Positions 1-8,343 of a stretch of 64,000 bases of DNA are shown piece by piece. Made by a program: the position numbers and the translations under genes. Location: positions 62,001-126,000 of the forward strand of contig NZ_JQEZ01000004.1 of the NCBI RefSeq assembly GCF_000743705.1, read 5' to 3'. Position 1 is the first letter of the stretch. Every line of letters starts with the position of its first letter. Below the pieces are notes generated by a model. That model saw only the letters and a program-made list of their open reading frames with translations, ran no database searches and had not been told where the DNA came from. The DNA is from Ruegeria halocynthiae (lineage in GTDB: Bacteria; Pseudomonadota; Alphaproteobacteria; Rhodobacterales; Rhodobacteraceae).

Positions 1-585
1 ACAACGGATCACCAGCATCTCACCTTTGACACCGCGCAGGTCGTGCAGCACTTCGCGGGCATGAAGGCCCCGGCAATCTATGGCATTCTCAAGCCGGGGC
101 GGAGCGAGTTTCTGGTGGAACACAACACCCTGATCGCACAGCTGGCGATGCAGGTCGCGCAGCGCTTGCCGCGGGTCCAGATGAGCCTCAGCTTCGAACA
201 ACAGTCCTTTGCTGAAGCTATTCAGATCAGGCTCTAATTCAGTAATTTTGGGGCCATTGACGTCAACCAACCCCTCAGTACGCCGCGCAAATCGGCGCAA
301 ATCCGGCAGGTCACGTGAATTGGCCACAACCAAAGTCCCGCGCCGGTGCACCCGAGTGCGCCCGGCCCACCAGTCAATTGCGTTCTGCCCCAGCCGCAGC
401 ACCGGTTCTTCGGCGTTCTCAAACTCACACCACGGGGCAAGCATACCGCCCGCCCACCAGGAACACCCATGCGGGCCGGGCGGTCCACCGGGGTCAAACA
501 CCTGCACCTTTGCCCCGCGCGCCACCAGCTCCGAGGCCACAGCCAAACCGGCAACGCCAGCACCTATGACGGACCAGACCGTCAC
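1..585 (-). CDS. thiO: Glycine oxidase ThiO (FAD-dependent), N-terminal part, cut by window edge
   Basis: ThiO oxidises glycine to the imine that supplies the glycine-derived part of the thiamine thiazole ring. The 195 codons present read open to the window edge. A dinucleotide-binding motif GAGVAGLA lies at residues 8-15 and GVKGEM near the edge is typical of ThiO/DadA-type FAD oxidoreductases. The family is about 320-330 residues, so the C-terminal substrate part is missing here. The start is a GTG that overlaps the thiD stop as GTGA, which implies translational coupling. thiS, thiG and thiE would be expected beyond the edge. The family is clear; the thiamine role also rests on the thiD and riboswitch context. 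Confidence 0.85.
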   Translation of the reverse strand, partial: MTVWSVIGAGVAGLAVASELVARGAKVQVFDPGGPPGPHGCSWWAGGMLAPWCEFENAEEPVLRLGQNAIDWWAGRTRVHRRGTLVVANSRDLPDLRRFARRTEGLVDVNGPKITELEPDLNSFSKGLLFEAEAHLDPRQALRDLHRQLCDQGVVFHQKLAPPRLENAIDCRGLHAREVLHDLRGVKGEMLVIRC

Positions 586-1385
586 GCGGACCAAACCCGG
601 TGGAAATGGTGGACCGGCCCGTGGCCCCGCCCCACCTTCAGATCATCCGCGTGTGTGATCGCGCCCTGAAGATAGGCGTGGGCCTGAGCCACCGCATCCA
701 CCAGCGACAGGTTTTTCGCCAAACCCGCAGCGATCGAAGAAGACAAGGTGCATCCCGTACCATGGGTATTCCCAGTCTCTAGCCGCGGCACTGTGTATTC
801 GGTGATCTGACCCGGGCCACTGATCAACACGTCATGGCAGACGTCCCCTTTGCCATGACCACCCTTCATCAGAACGGACTGAGCACCCAAAGCGCAAAGC
901 GCCTGCCCCTGCGCGATCATATCATCCGGGGCTTCAGCATCAGAGCAGGCCAGCAAACAGGCGGCTTCGGGCAGGTTCGGTGTAAGTACAGTGGCGCGGG
1001 GCAGCAGGACATCACGCAAAGTCTGCACCGCGTCCTCAGCCAGCAATGGATCCCCGGACTTTGCGATCATAACCGGGTCCAACACGATAGGGCCTTGAAA
1101 ATCGGCAATCCCGGCTGCGACGGTATGGATGATATCCGGTGTGGCCAGCATACCGATTTTGATCGCCCGAACCTCCAGATCGCTGAGCACCGCATCAATC
1201 TGAGCGGATATCACATCCAATGGGATACCGTGTACCGCGGTAACAGCCTGGGTGTTCTGAGCGGTAACAGCCGTAATGACGCTTGCGCCATAAACCCCCA
1301 ATGCCGACATCGCCTTGAGATCCGCCTGAATCCCGGCCCCGCCGCCGCTGTCCGATCCGGCAATTGTCAAAGCTATCGGCACCAT
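582..1385 (-). CDS. thiD: Bifunctional hydroxymethylpyrimidine kinase/phosphomethylpyrimidine kinase ThiD
   Basis: ThiD phosphorylates HMP and HMP-P to HMP-PP, the pyrimidine half of thiamine, in the cytosol. The 267-residue length is normal. It opens with the ribokinase-fold signature IAGSDSGGGAGIQADLKA near residue 7 and ends with the NTHGTGCTLSSSIAAGLA anion hole, which carries the catalytic Asp-type region of the family. The ATG at 1385 is preceded by a GGAG about 7 bases upstream. It is the first gene behind a TPP riboswitch and overlaps thiO by a few bases, so both are probably repressed when thiamine pyrophosphate is plentiful. Confidence 0.95.
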   Translation of the reverse strand: MVPIALTIAGSDSGGGAGIQADLKAMSALGVYGASVITAVTAQNTQAVTAVHGIPLDVISAQIDAVLSDLEVRAIKIGMLATPDIIHTVAAGIADFQGPIVLDPVMIAKSGDPLLAEDAVQTLRDVLLPRATVLTPNLPEAACLLACSDAEAPDDMIAQGQALCALGAQSVLMKGGHGKGDVCHDVLISGPGQITEYTVPRLETGNTHGTGCTLSSSIAAGLAKNLSLVDAVAQAHAYLQGAITHADDLKVGRGHGPVHHFHRVWSA

Positions 1386-1444
1386 ATCGCTGCTCCATCT
1401 TCTGTGGGCAACGGGGGCATGGAAAACGTCTGTGTTTGTTAGAC

Positions 1445-1531
1445 CGTTCCCTCCGCCGGTATTGCCCGGATCAGGTTCGATGGGTTGACGCTTCCGCGCC
1501 TCTCAGCCCTCAGATCAGGGCACCCCAACGG
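1445..1531 (-). promoter_or_regulatory. TPP riboswitch (THI element)
   Basis: Read on the minus strand, the segment has the universal THI-box blocks in order: GGGGTGCC, GGCTGAGAG, then AACCTGATCCGGG, ATACCGGCG and AGGGA. The closing helix P1 can form from CCGTT (1527-1531) with AACGG (1445-1449). It ends about 60 bases before the thiD start, so control may act on the thiD ribosome site; I see no obvious U-rich terminator between. A TATACT at 1586-1591 is a candidate -10 hexamer about 55 bases upstream, with only a weak -35. Confidence 0.95.
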
Positions 1532-1648
1532 TTGTGCCGGACACTCTCAGGCGGCGCGACAAAAATCAAGAAGGAATTGTTTTAGAGTATAACCACCCTG
1601 AACCAACAAATAAGGCCAATTCGAATTTGGATAGCTATGAAATTTGCG

Positions 1649-1764
1649 AGGCTCTGCCTCGCGCTCCGGGATATTTTCAGCCAGATGAAGAACGGACACC
1701 CTGCTTCATCTGGCCAGAAGTATCCCGGGGAGTCGCCGCTTGCGGCGGCGAGGGCAGAGCCCCC
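1649..1764. repeat. Rhodobacterales-type palindromic intergenic element (REP/BIME-like)
   Basis: Two long arms are inverted copies. The left arm (about 1649-1690) runs from GGCTCTGCC through CCGGGATA to CCAGATGAAG. The right arm (about 1704-1761) holds the same blocks in inverse order plus an inner TCGCCGC/GCGGCGA hairpin. The blocks gggatat, agatgaag and gggcagagccccc resemble an abundant intergenic palindrome I recall from Rhodobacteraceae genomes. It lies between the dnaJ stop and the thiD promoter, where transcripts in the minus direction leave dnaJ, so it may also end or stabilise the dnaK-dnaJ mRNA. Confidence 0.7.
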
Positions 1765-1779
1765 TTTAGTGACTTCCGG

Positions 1780-2931
1780 TCAGCTCTTCATTCCATCCCA
1801 AAAGGATTTTACGGATGAAAAGAAGCTTTTGGATTCCGGGTGGTTATCTTCGCCCAGATCGTCGAATTCCTGCAATAACTCTTTTTGACGGCTTGTCAGG
1901 TTGACCGGGGTTTCCACGGCCAGTTCTATAAACATGTCACCGATGCCGCCGCCGCGCAGGGCGGGCATACCTTTGCCACGCAGACGCATTTGGCGACCCG
2001 ACTGGCTGCCTGCCGGTATCTGAACCCGACCCCGGCCGCCGTCGATGGTGGGGACTTCGATTGACCCACCCAGTGCCGCTTTGGCCATGCTGACCGGCAC
2101 GCGGCAATAGAGGTTCACGCTGTCGCGTTCGAACAGTCTGTGGTCTGAGACTTCGACAAAAATATACAGATCGCCCGGGGGACCACCGCGCATTCCGGCC
2201 TCACCCTCACCCGCCAAGCGGATTCGGGTTCCGGTTTCGACACCGGCGGGGATGTTCACCGACAGGGCACGTTCTTTTTCAACGCGACCCGCACCCTGAC
2301 AGGATTTGCAGGGATTCTTGATGATCTGACCCAAACCAGAACAGGTCGGGCACGTGCGTTCAACGGTGAAAAAACCCTGTTGCGCGCGAACTTTACCCAT
2401 GCCGGAACACGTCGGACACATGGTCGGCTCGACGCCACCTTCTGCCCCTGATCCTTCGCAGGCTGAACACGCCACGGCGGCGGGCACGCTGATGGTTTTT
2501 TGCAATCCGGCGTAAGCTTCTTCCAGCGTTACGCGCAGGTTATAACGCAGGTCCGACCCCCGTGCGGCGCGGCGTCCACCGCCTGCGCCACTGCGCTGAC
2601 CGCCCATGAAATCGCCGAAAAGATCGTCAAACACATCCGAAAATGCGCTGGAGAAATCACCCTGACCAAAGCCGCCACCGGGACGACCGCCGCCGCCCAT
2701 GCCGTTTTCAAATGCGGCATGGCCAAAGCGGTCATATGCGGCCTTTTTGTCGGCGTCGCGCAGCACGTCATAGGCCTCGTTCGCCTCTTTGAACAGCGAC
2801 TCGGCATCCGGGTTGTCCTTATTGCGATCCGGATGCAATGCCTTGGCTTTCGTACGAAAACCTTTCTTGATTTCATCCGCCGATGCGCCCTTGGACACGC
2901 CGAGCACATCGTAATAGTCGCGTTTGGACAT
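1780..2931 (-). CDS. dnaJ: Chaperone protein DnaJ (Hsp40)
   Basis: DnaJ is the co-chaperone that delivers unfolded clients to DnaK and stimulates its ATPase. The protein is 383 residues. It has an N-terminal J domain with HPD (LHPDRN), a Gly-rich segment with [13 protein letters not shown], four CxxCxGxG zinc motifs ([32 protein letters not shown]) and the C-terminal client-binding domains: a complete type I DnaJ. An in-frame TTG seven codons upstream could extend the frame, but [11 protein letters not shown] is the family start. It follows dnaK in the same direction across a 74-base gap that holds a strong hairpin. Confidence 0.97.
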   Translation of the reverse strand: MSKRDYYDVLGVSKGASADEIKKGFRTKAKALHPDRNKDNPDAESLFKEANEAYDVLRDADKKAAYDRFGHAAFENGMGGGGRPGGGFGQGDFSSAFSDVFDDLFGDFMGGQRSGAGGGRRAARGSDLRYNLRVTLEEAYAGLQKTISVPAAVACSACEGSGAEGGVEPTMCPTCSGMGKVRAQQGFFTVERTCPTCSGLGQIIKNPCKSCQGAGRVEKERALSVNIPAGVETGTRIRLAGEGEAGMRGGPPGDLYIFVEVSDHRLFERDSVNLYCRVPVSMAKAALGGSIEVPTIDGGRGRVQIPAGSQSGRQMRLRGKGMPALRGGGIGDMFIELAVETPVNLTSRQKELLQEFDDLGEDNHPESKSFFSSVKSFWDGMKS

Positions 2932-2958
2932 CAGTAGTTCCTTATGTCTCAACGTAAT

Positions 2959-2987
2959 CGGGCCGGCCCGGTAACCGGACCGGCCCG
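2959..2987 (-). terminator. GC-rich hairpin between dnaK and dnaJ
   Basis: A 13-base arm (CGGGCCGGCCCGG) and its near-perfect inverse are separated by only TAA, leaving one G-U pair in the RNA. No T run follows, so this is more likely a partial terminator, RNA-processing or 3'-stabilising hairpin that sets the dnaK:dnaJ ratio than a full terminator. Confidence 0.6.
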
Positions 2988-3005
2988 AATTGGCCCGGTT
3001 TCCCG

Positions 3006-4916
3006 TTACTTACGCTTGTCGTCGTCCAGATCTTCGAACTCGGCATCGACGATGTCATCTTCACCGGTCGGCGCAGCATCTGCCGCCGCAGGCTCGTCTT
3101 CGGTCTCTTCAGCTTGCGCCTTATAGATGGCCTCACCCAGCTTCATTGCGGCTTCGGTGACGTTCTGGATGCCCGACTTGATCTTGTCGGCATTCTCGGT
3201 CTCCAGCTCGTCCTTCAGCGCGGCAATCGCCAGTTCGATGGCTTCGACGGTTGTCGGATCGACTTTGTCCGAATGTTCTTCGACGGATTTCTCGGTCGAG
3301 TGAATCAGGCTTTCTGCCTGGTTCTTCGCCTCGATCAGCTCGCGGCGTTCCTTGTCCGCCTCGGCGTTATCTTCGGCGTCCTTGACCATCTTGTCGATAT
3401 CTTCGTCCGACAGACCACCCGATGCCTGGATGGTGATCTTTTGCTCTTTGCCGGTGCCTTTGTCCTTGGCCGAAACCGAGACGATACCGTTGGCGTCGAT
3501 GTCAAAAGTCACCTCGATCTGAGGCATGCCGCGCGGTGCGGGCGGGATCTCTTCCAGATTGAACTGACCCAGGATCTTGTTGTCCGCGGCCATTTCGCGC
3601 TCACCCTGGAAACAACGGATGGTCACGGCGTTCTGGTTGTCTTCGGCGGTCGAAAAGACCTGAGACTTTTTCGTCGGGATCGTGGTGTTGCGGTCGATCA
3701 GACGGGTGAACACGCCACCCAGGGTTTCAATCCCCAGCGACAGCGGGGTCACGTCCAGCAGAACCACGTCTTTGACGTCGCCTTGCAGAACACCGGCCTG
3801 AATGGCGGCGCCCATGGCAACCACTTCGTCCGGGTTCACACCTTTGTGCGGCTCTTTGCCGAAGAATTTGGTGACCTCTTCGATCACTTTCGGCATCCGG
3901 GTCATACCACCGACCAGAACAACCTCGTCAATGTCGCCAGCCGACAGGCCTGCGTCTTTCAGAGCGGCCTGGCAGGGCTTCATCGACTTCTTGATCAGAT
4001 CGCCAACCAGCGATTCCAGCTTGGCACGGGTCAGCTTCATGACCATGTGCAGCGGCTGACCATTGGCGCCCATCGAGATGAACGGCTGGTTAATCTCGGT
4101 CTGCGAGGTTGAGGACAGTTCGATCTTGGCTTTTTCAGCGGCTTCTTTCAGGCGCTGCAGGGCCATCTTGTCCTTGCTCAGATCGACGCCGTGTTCCTTT
4201 TTGAACTCATCCGCCAGATAGTTGACGATGCGCATGTCAAAGTCTTCACCACCCAGGAAGGTGTCGCCGTTGGTCGATTTGACCTCGAACAGACCGTCGT
4301 CGATTTCCAGAATGGTCACGTCGAACGTACCGCCACCAAGATCATAGACCGCGATGGTTTGGGTTTCTTCCTTGTCCAGACCATAGGCCAGCGCGGCCGC
4401 TGTCGGCTCGTTGATGATCCGCAGCACTTCCAGACCGGCGATCTTGCCCGCGTCTTTGGTGGCCTGACGCTGGGCGTCGTTGAAATAGGCTGGAACGGTG
4501 ATCACAGCTTGCGTGACTTCCTCACCCAGATAGCTCTCGGCGGTTTCCTTCATCTTACCCAGAGTGAAGGCCGAGATCTGGCTTGGGGAGTATTTTTCAC
4601 CGCGGGCTTCAACCCACGCGTCGCCGTTGCCACCGTTGACGATGTTGTACGGCACCATTTTCTTGTCTTTTTCGACTTCGGCATCATCCACACGACGACC
4701 GATCAGGCGCTTGACGCCGAAAATCGTGTTGTCGGGGTTGGTGACCGCCTGGCGTTTTGCAGGCTGACCGACCAGACGCTCATCTTCGGTGAAGGCGACG
4801 ATCGAGGGCGTGGTCCGCGCCCCTTCTGCGTTTTCGATGACCTTCGGCTGCGAGCCGTCCATGATGGCCACACACGAATTGGTGGTGCCGAGGTCAATCC
4901 CGATTACTTTTCCCAT
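3006..4916 (-). CDS. dnaK: Molecular chaperone DnaK (Hsp70)
   Basis: DnaK is the ATP-driven Hsp70 that binds exposed hydrophobic peptides, working with DnaJ and GrpE. At 636 residues it is full length. It starts [16 protein letters not shown] (phosphate-1 loop) and contains [14 protein letters not shown], the linker region [14 protein letters not shown], and an acidic tail ending in [11 protein letters not shown]. The start codon lies about 104 bases downstream of a promoter with the alphaproteobacterial RpoH pattern, so heat-shock control is expected. grpE and hrcA are far away at 39-40.5 kb, as usual in this order. Confidence 0.99.
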   Translation of the reverse strand: MGKVIGIDLGTTNSCVAIMDGSQPKVIENAEGARTTPSIVAFTEDERLVGQPAKRQAVTNPDNTIFGVKRLIGRRVDDAEVEKDKKMVPYNIVNGGNGDAWVEARGEKYSPSQISAFTLGKMKETAESYLGEEVTQAVITVPAYFNDAQRQATKDAGKIAGLEVLRIINEPTAAALAYGLDKEETQTIAVYDLGGGTFDVTILEIDDGLFEVKSTNGDTFLGGEDFDMRIVNYLADEFKKEHGVDLSKDKMALQRLKEAAEKAKIELSSTSQTEINQPFISMGANGQPLHMVMKLTRAKLESLVGDLIKKSMKPCQAALKDAGLSAGDIDEVVLVGGMTRMPKVIEEVTKFFGKEPHKGVNPDEVVAMGAAIQAGVLQGDVKDVVLLDVTPLSLGIETLGGVFTRLIDRNTTIPTKKSQVFSTAEDNQNAVTIRCFQGEREMAADNKILGQFNLEEIPPAPRGMPQIEVTFDIDANGIVSVSAKDKGTGKEQKITIQASGGLSDEDIDKMVKDAEDNAEADKERRELIEAKNQAESLIHSTEKSVEEHSDKVDPTTVEAIELAIAALKDELETENADKIKSGIQNVTEAAMKLGEAIYKAQAEETEDEPAAADAAPTGEDDIVDAEFEDLDDDKRK

Positions 4917-5027
4917 ATGTTCGATCCCTTTCTCTTCAAGGCGATGTCCCGAGGCCTGAACCCGCTACGGCATCCCGGCCCCGATCTGAATTGCGCAATG
5001 GCCCTACACCATCACGCGTCCCGGCGT

Positions 5028-5056
5028 ATATAAGGGCGAGACCAAAAGCCTGCAAG
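5028..5056 (-). promoter_or_regulatory. Heat-shock (RpoH/sigma-32) promoter of dnaK
   Basis: On the minus strand CTTG (5053-5056) is followed after 18 bases by CTTATAT (5028-5034). This fits the alphaproteobacterial RpoH pattern CTTG-N17/18-CYTATNT at every defined position. Transcription would start near 5020 and give a leader of about 100 bases before dnaK. Confidence 0.75.
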
Positions 5057-5130
5057 CGGTGTAAAACGCAGGTTTTGGGGAATCTGCGGCCTTTTTTGGC
5101 AAGGTTTTGGCAAGGATCGGGGAATCTTAC

Positions 5131-5733
5131 ATGACGCGGCTGCTTTTGCGCGGATTCGATATCAGAAAAGCGTATCTGGACGGGCCCGCGCAGGCCCGGC
5201 TGATTGCGCTGTTACGCCCGATTCTGAAAACCGCGCCGCTGTTTCGCCCGGTCACCCCGTCTGGCAAGGAAATGTCGGTGCGCATGACCTCGGCCGGGTC
5301 GCTGGGCTGGGTCACCGACAAAACCGGATACAGGTATCAGCCCCAGCATCCCAAGGGAATGGAATGGCCGACCATTCCCGACGCAATTCTGGATATCTGG
5401 CGGGATCTGGCCAGCCCCGACCGAGACCCTGATTGCTGTTTGATCAACTACTACGGGGAAGATGCCCGGATGGGGCTGCATCAAGACAAGGACGAGGCCG
5501 ATTTTTCCTGGCCGGTCCTGTCAATCTCGCTGGGAGACGACGCGATGTTCCGGATCGGAAATACAAGCCGGGGCGGCAAGACGGAATCCATATGGCTGAA
5601 TTCCGGAGATGTCGTGGTGATGGGCGGCCCCGCCCGGCTGACCTATCACGGTATTGACCGCATCCGGTTCGGCTCATCAAAACTGCTGCCCAAGGGCGGG
5701 CGGATCAACCTGACCCTGCGAGTCGCCAGTTAA
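5131..5733 (+). CDS. alkB: AlkB-type 2-oxoglutarate/Fe(II) dioxygenase (alkylated nucleic acid repair)
   Basis: AlkB enzymes remove methyl groups from 1-methyladenine and 3-methylcytosine oxidatively, using Fe(II) and 2-oxoglutarate. The 200-residue protein has the iron ligands H117 and D119 (LHQDKD) and H173 (TYHGIDR), and the 2-oxoglutarate arginines R191 and R197 (RINLTLR). NYY at about 108-110 matches the family's substrate lid. The ATG at 5131 has GGGGA about 7 bases upstream; an earlier in-frame start adds eight unconserved residues. It is divergent from dnaK and meets the export permease tail to tail with a 4-base overlap. No Ada-type regulator is nearby. Confidence 0.9.
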   Translation: MTRLLLRGFDIRKAYLDGPAQARLIALLRPILKTAPLFRPVTPSGKEMSVRMTSAGSLGWVTDKTGYRYQPQHPKGMEWPTIPDAILDIWRDLASPDRDPDCCLINYYGEDARMGLHQDKDEADFSWPVLSISLGDDAMFRIGNTSRGGKTESIWLNSGDVVVMGGPARLTYHGIDRIRFGSSKLLPKGGRINLTLRVAS

Positions 5734-6551
5734 CGGCGCGCACCCCAACTTTGCGAGACAAACTGACGGGTATAAAAAATGCCCAGCATACCGACCAGCC
5801 ACAGCACCAACCCGACCCAAAGCGCATATTCCCAACTGGTGTTGCGTGGGAAATAGTTTCGAAAAACAAAACCGCGGCATTGGTCGATGATGTGAAACAG
5901 CGGGTTCCATGTGAACATCAGCAGCAGGCTACCGCCCAGCGCGTTCGCCACGAACATCTTTCCCGAAAAGACCATGTTCAATCGCCGGTAAATATTACTG
6001 AGAAGCGTGACAGTGGTCGGAAACCAAGGCTTGAGCGCCATGAACACCAACCCGACCGAACAGCCGGTGAACCACGCCAGAACCAGCATCGCAAAGGCCC
6101 CGCCCGGCTCTTGAATAACCAAGGGCGCAACTGTGACGCTGTACAGGAACAAGATCACGATGATGGTCACCAATTGCGTATAGAAAGAGCCGCAGGCCGT
6201 CGCCAGCAACACAACCATCATGTTCATGGGCGAGTGCAGCATCATCGGGTTGTTTCCGGTGCCAACCCCCGCAACCGCGCTGACGGCCTTGATATGCGTC
6301 AGAAACAGGAACACGCCGGACAGCAGGTACAAAATGAACTCACCCCGGATTTTGGCAATGCGCGTCCCCATGAAGGACATGATCAAATAAAACACCAACA
6401 CCAGGGCCAGAACCTGAAGAATGTTTATTATGATCGCCAGCACGGCATTTGAATGTTGCGACCGCACATTGCGGACAACAGCGTGGAAAACCAGTTCCCC
6501 TGTCGTGAACGCGCCGCCCAGCAACGTCTGATTTCGCTTGAAATAAAACAC
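5730..6551 (-). CDS. ABC-2 type export permease, KpsM/Wzm-like (polysaccharide or polyol-phosphate export)
   Basis: This 273-residue integral membrane protein has about six hydrophobic segments (for example ILQVLALVLVFYLIMSF and LVTIIVILFLYSVTVAP) and the layout of KpsM-family permeases, which move capsular or O-type polysaccharide across the inner membrane with a KpsT ATPase. The motif IRGEFILYLLSGVFLFLTH in the first half is typical of the Roseobacter members as I recall them. The start is a GTG; its ribosome site (GGGAAAGA) is rather far upstream. No KpsT-type ATPase is adjacent, so its partner must be encoded elsewhere. It is divergent from cysQ-kdsB, which supports a capsule or sulfated polysaccharide role (inference). 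Confidence 0.75.
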   Translation of the reverse strand: MFYFKRNQTLLGGAFTTGELVFHAVVRNVRSQHSNAVLAIIINILQVLALVLVFYLIMSFMGTRIAKIRGEFILYLLSGVFLFLTHIKAVSAVAGVGTGNNPMMLHSPMNMMVVLLATACGSFYTQLVTIIVILFLYSVTVAPLVIQEPGGAFAMLVLAWFTGCSVGLVFMALKPWFPTTVTLLSNIYRRLNMVFSGKMFVANALGGSLLLMFTWNPLFHIIDQCRGFVFRNYFPRNTSWEYALWVGLVLWLVGMLGIFYTRQFVSQSWGARR

Positions 6552-6673
6552 CCGAAGCGTCTTTCCCGTATTACTGCCTGCAACCTGCCACGAAATTCTT
6601 GCTGTTCCGTAACCAGCGCATCATAAGGCCATCAGGATTTTCGATCAACAAACCACAGGAACGGAGCTTTTTT

Positions 6674-7471
6674 GTGACCTACGACGCCCTCATTCCCGTC
6701 ATTCGACGTCTTGCTCTGGAAGCTGGTGACACGATCATGCAGATCTATGAGGCCGATGATTTCGATGTAAAGGTCAAATCCGACGCCAGCCCCGTGACCG
6801 AAGCGGACGAAGCCGCCGATGCTCTGATCTCGGCCGGTCTGCGCGCGGCTTTTCCCGATATCTTGCTTGTGACCGAGGAACAGGCCGCCTCGCATTCTGA
6901 AAAGGCTGATACCTTTCTGATCGTTGATCCGCTGGACGGTACCAAGGAATTCATCAACCGGCGTGGCGATTTCACTGTGAATATCGCGCTGGTCGAAAAC
7001 GGTGTACCGACCCGTGGTGTGGTATACGCCCCTGCCCGGGGACGCATGTTCTATACCCAGGCCGATGGTCAGGCGGTTGAGGAAACCGGCGCGTTGGATA
7101 AGGCACAGGTCGGCGATGTGACACCAATATCAGTCTCTGATCCGGACAATTCTGCGCTTTTGGTGGTGGCCTCTAAATCCCACAGGGATCAGGCCACGGA
7201 TGACTACATCAATAAGTATCAGGTACAGGACAGCAAAAGCGCAGGCTCGTCGTTGAAGTTCTGTCTGATCGCCACTGGCGAGGCGGATATCTATCCCCGC
7301 GTTGGCCGCACGATGGAGTGGGACACCGCCGCCGGTCACGCGGTTCTGGCCGGTGCAGGCGGCAAGGTTGTCCGTTTTGATGATCATTCACCATTGACCT
7401 ATGGCAAGGACGGCTATGCAAACCCGTTCTTTATCGCCTACGCTCCGGGTGTTGACCTGAAGGAGGCCTGA
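6674..7471 (+). CDS. cysQ: 3'(2'),5'-bisphosphate nucleotidase CysQ
   Basis: CysQ hydrolyses 3'-phosphoadenosine 5'-phosphate (PAP), the by-product of PAPS-dependent sulfation and sulfate reduction, to AMP. The 265-residue product shows the inositol-monophosphatase-fold metal sites: EE in LLVTEEQ, DPLDGTKEF, and WDTAAGHAVL near the C-terminus. The GTG at 6674 has GGAG 7 bases upstream and gives the usual CysQ length; an upstream in-frame TTG would add an unconserved N-terminus. The stop shares one base with the kdsB start (TGATG). Its place beside a sulfotransferase locus is noted under findings. Confidence 0.92.
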   Translation: MTYDALIPVIRRLALEAGDTIMQIYEADDFDVKVKSDASPVTEADEAADALISAGLRAAFPDILLVTEEQAASHSEKADTFLIVDPLDGTKEFINRRGDFTVNIALVENGVPTRGVVYAPARGRMFYTQADGQAVEETGALDKAQVGDVTPISVSDPDNSALLVVASKSHRDQATDDYINKYQVQDSKSAGSSLKFCLIATGEADIYPRVGRTMEWDTAAGHAVLAGAGGKVVRFDDHSPLTYGKDGYANPFFIAYAPGVDLKEA

Positions 7472-8271
7472 TGTCCGTTCTGATCGCCATTCCCGCCCGT
7501 TACGCCTCGACCCGGTATCCCGGCAAACCGCTGGTGCCGCTGACCGGTGCCAATGGTGTCGCGATGACCCTGATTGAGCGGTCATGGCGCGCCGCCTGTT
7601 CCGTCTCGGGGGTGGACAAGGTGGTGGTGGCCACCGACGACGACCGCATCCGCGAAGTGGCCGAAGGATTTGGGGCCGAGGTGGTGATGACCTCGGAATC
7701 CTGCGGCAACGGCACCGAACGCTGCGCCGAGGCCCATACGACCCTTGGCGCGGGCTATGACATCGTGGTGAACCTGCAGGGCGATGCACCGCTGACCCCG
7801 CATTGGTTTGTCGAAGATCTGGTTACCGGTTTGCGCGCTGCGCCCGAGGCAGGAGTCGCTACGCCGGTGCTGCGCTGCGATGGCGATGCGCTGAACGGCC
7901 TGCTGAATGACCGCAAACATGGGCGTGTCGGCGGTACCACCGCTGTGTTCGCTGCCGATCACAGCGCGATGTATTTCTCGAAAGAGGTCGTGCCCTATAC
8001 CGCGCAAACCTATGCCGGTCAGGACCCGACACCGGTCTTCCACCATGTCGGCGTCTACGCCTATCGCCCCGATGCGTTGGCTGCGTATCCCACCTGGCCC
8101 ACCGGTCCGCTGGAACAGCTGGAAGGTCTGGAGCAGCTGCGGTTCATGGAAAACGGCCGCAAGGTTCTGTGCGTCGAGGTTGAGGCCAAAGGTCGCCAGT
8201 TCTGGGAGCTGAACAACCCGCAGGACGTGCCAAAACTAGAGGAGATGATGGCCGCCATGGGGCTGGATTGA
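7471..8271 (+). CDS. kdsB: 3-deoxy-manno-octulosonate cytidylyltransferase KdsB
   Basis: KdsB activates Kdo with CTP to CMP-Kdo, the donor used for lipid A inner core and for Kdo-linked capsules. The 266-residue protein starts MSVLIAIPARYASTRYPGKP, the nucleotide-binding signature with R10 and K19, and has LQGDAPLTP for the divalent metal and the CMP-binding region. It is cotranscribed with cysQ (1-base overlap). The pairing of kdsB with cysQ and a KpsM permease suggests supply for a surface polysaccharide rather than lipid A alone (inference). Confidence 0.95.
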   Translation: MSVLIAIPARYASTRYPGKPLVPLTGANGVAMTLIERSWRAACSVSGVDKVVVATDDDRIREVAEGFGAEVVMTSESCGNGTERCAEAHTTLGAGYDIVVNLQGDAPLTPHWFVEDLVTGLRAAPEAGVATPVLRCDGDALNGLLNDRKHGRVGGTTAVFAADHSAMYFSKEVVPYTAQTYAGQDPTPVFHHVGVYAYRPDALAAYPTWPTGPLEQLEGLEQLRFMENGRKVLCVEVEAKGRQFWELNNPQDVPKLEEMMAAMGLD

Positions 8272-8343
8272 TCCGGGTTCCCTCTGGCGCACACCAGCTT
8301 GACGGCAAAGCTGTAGGAAAAGTTTTTTGATCTGGAAAATTAG

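Noticed and set aside
3114..4112. A 332-codon open frame opposite dnaK
   Set aside because: A shadow of the conserved dnaK gene, with no domain and no ribosome site.
8272..8343. A terminator and new promoter between kdsB and galE
   Set aside because: The 72-base gap has a T run (AAGTTTTTTGA), but I see no stable stem before it.
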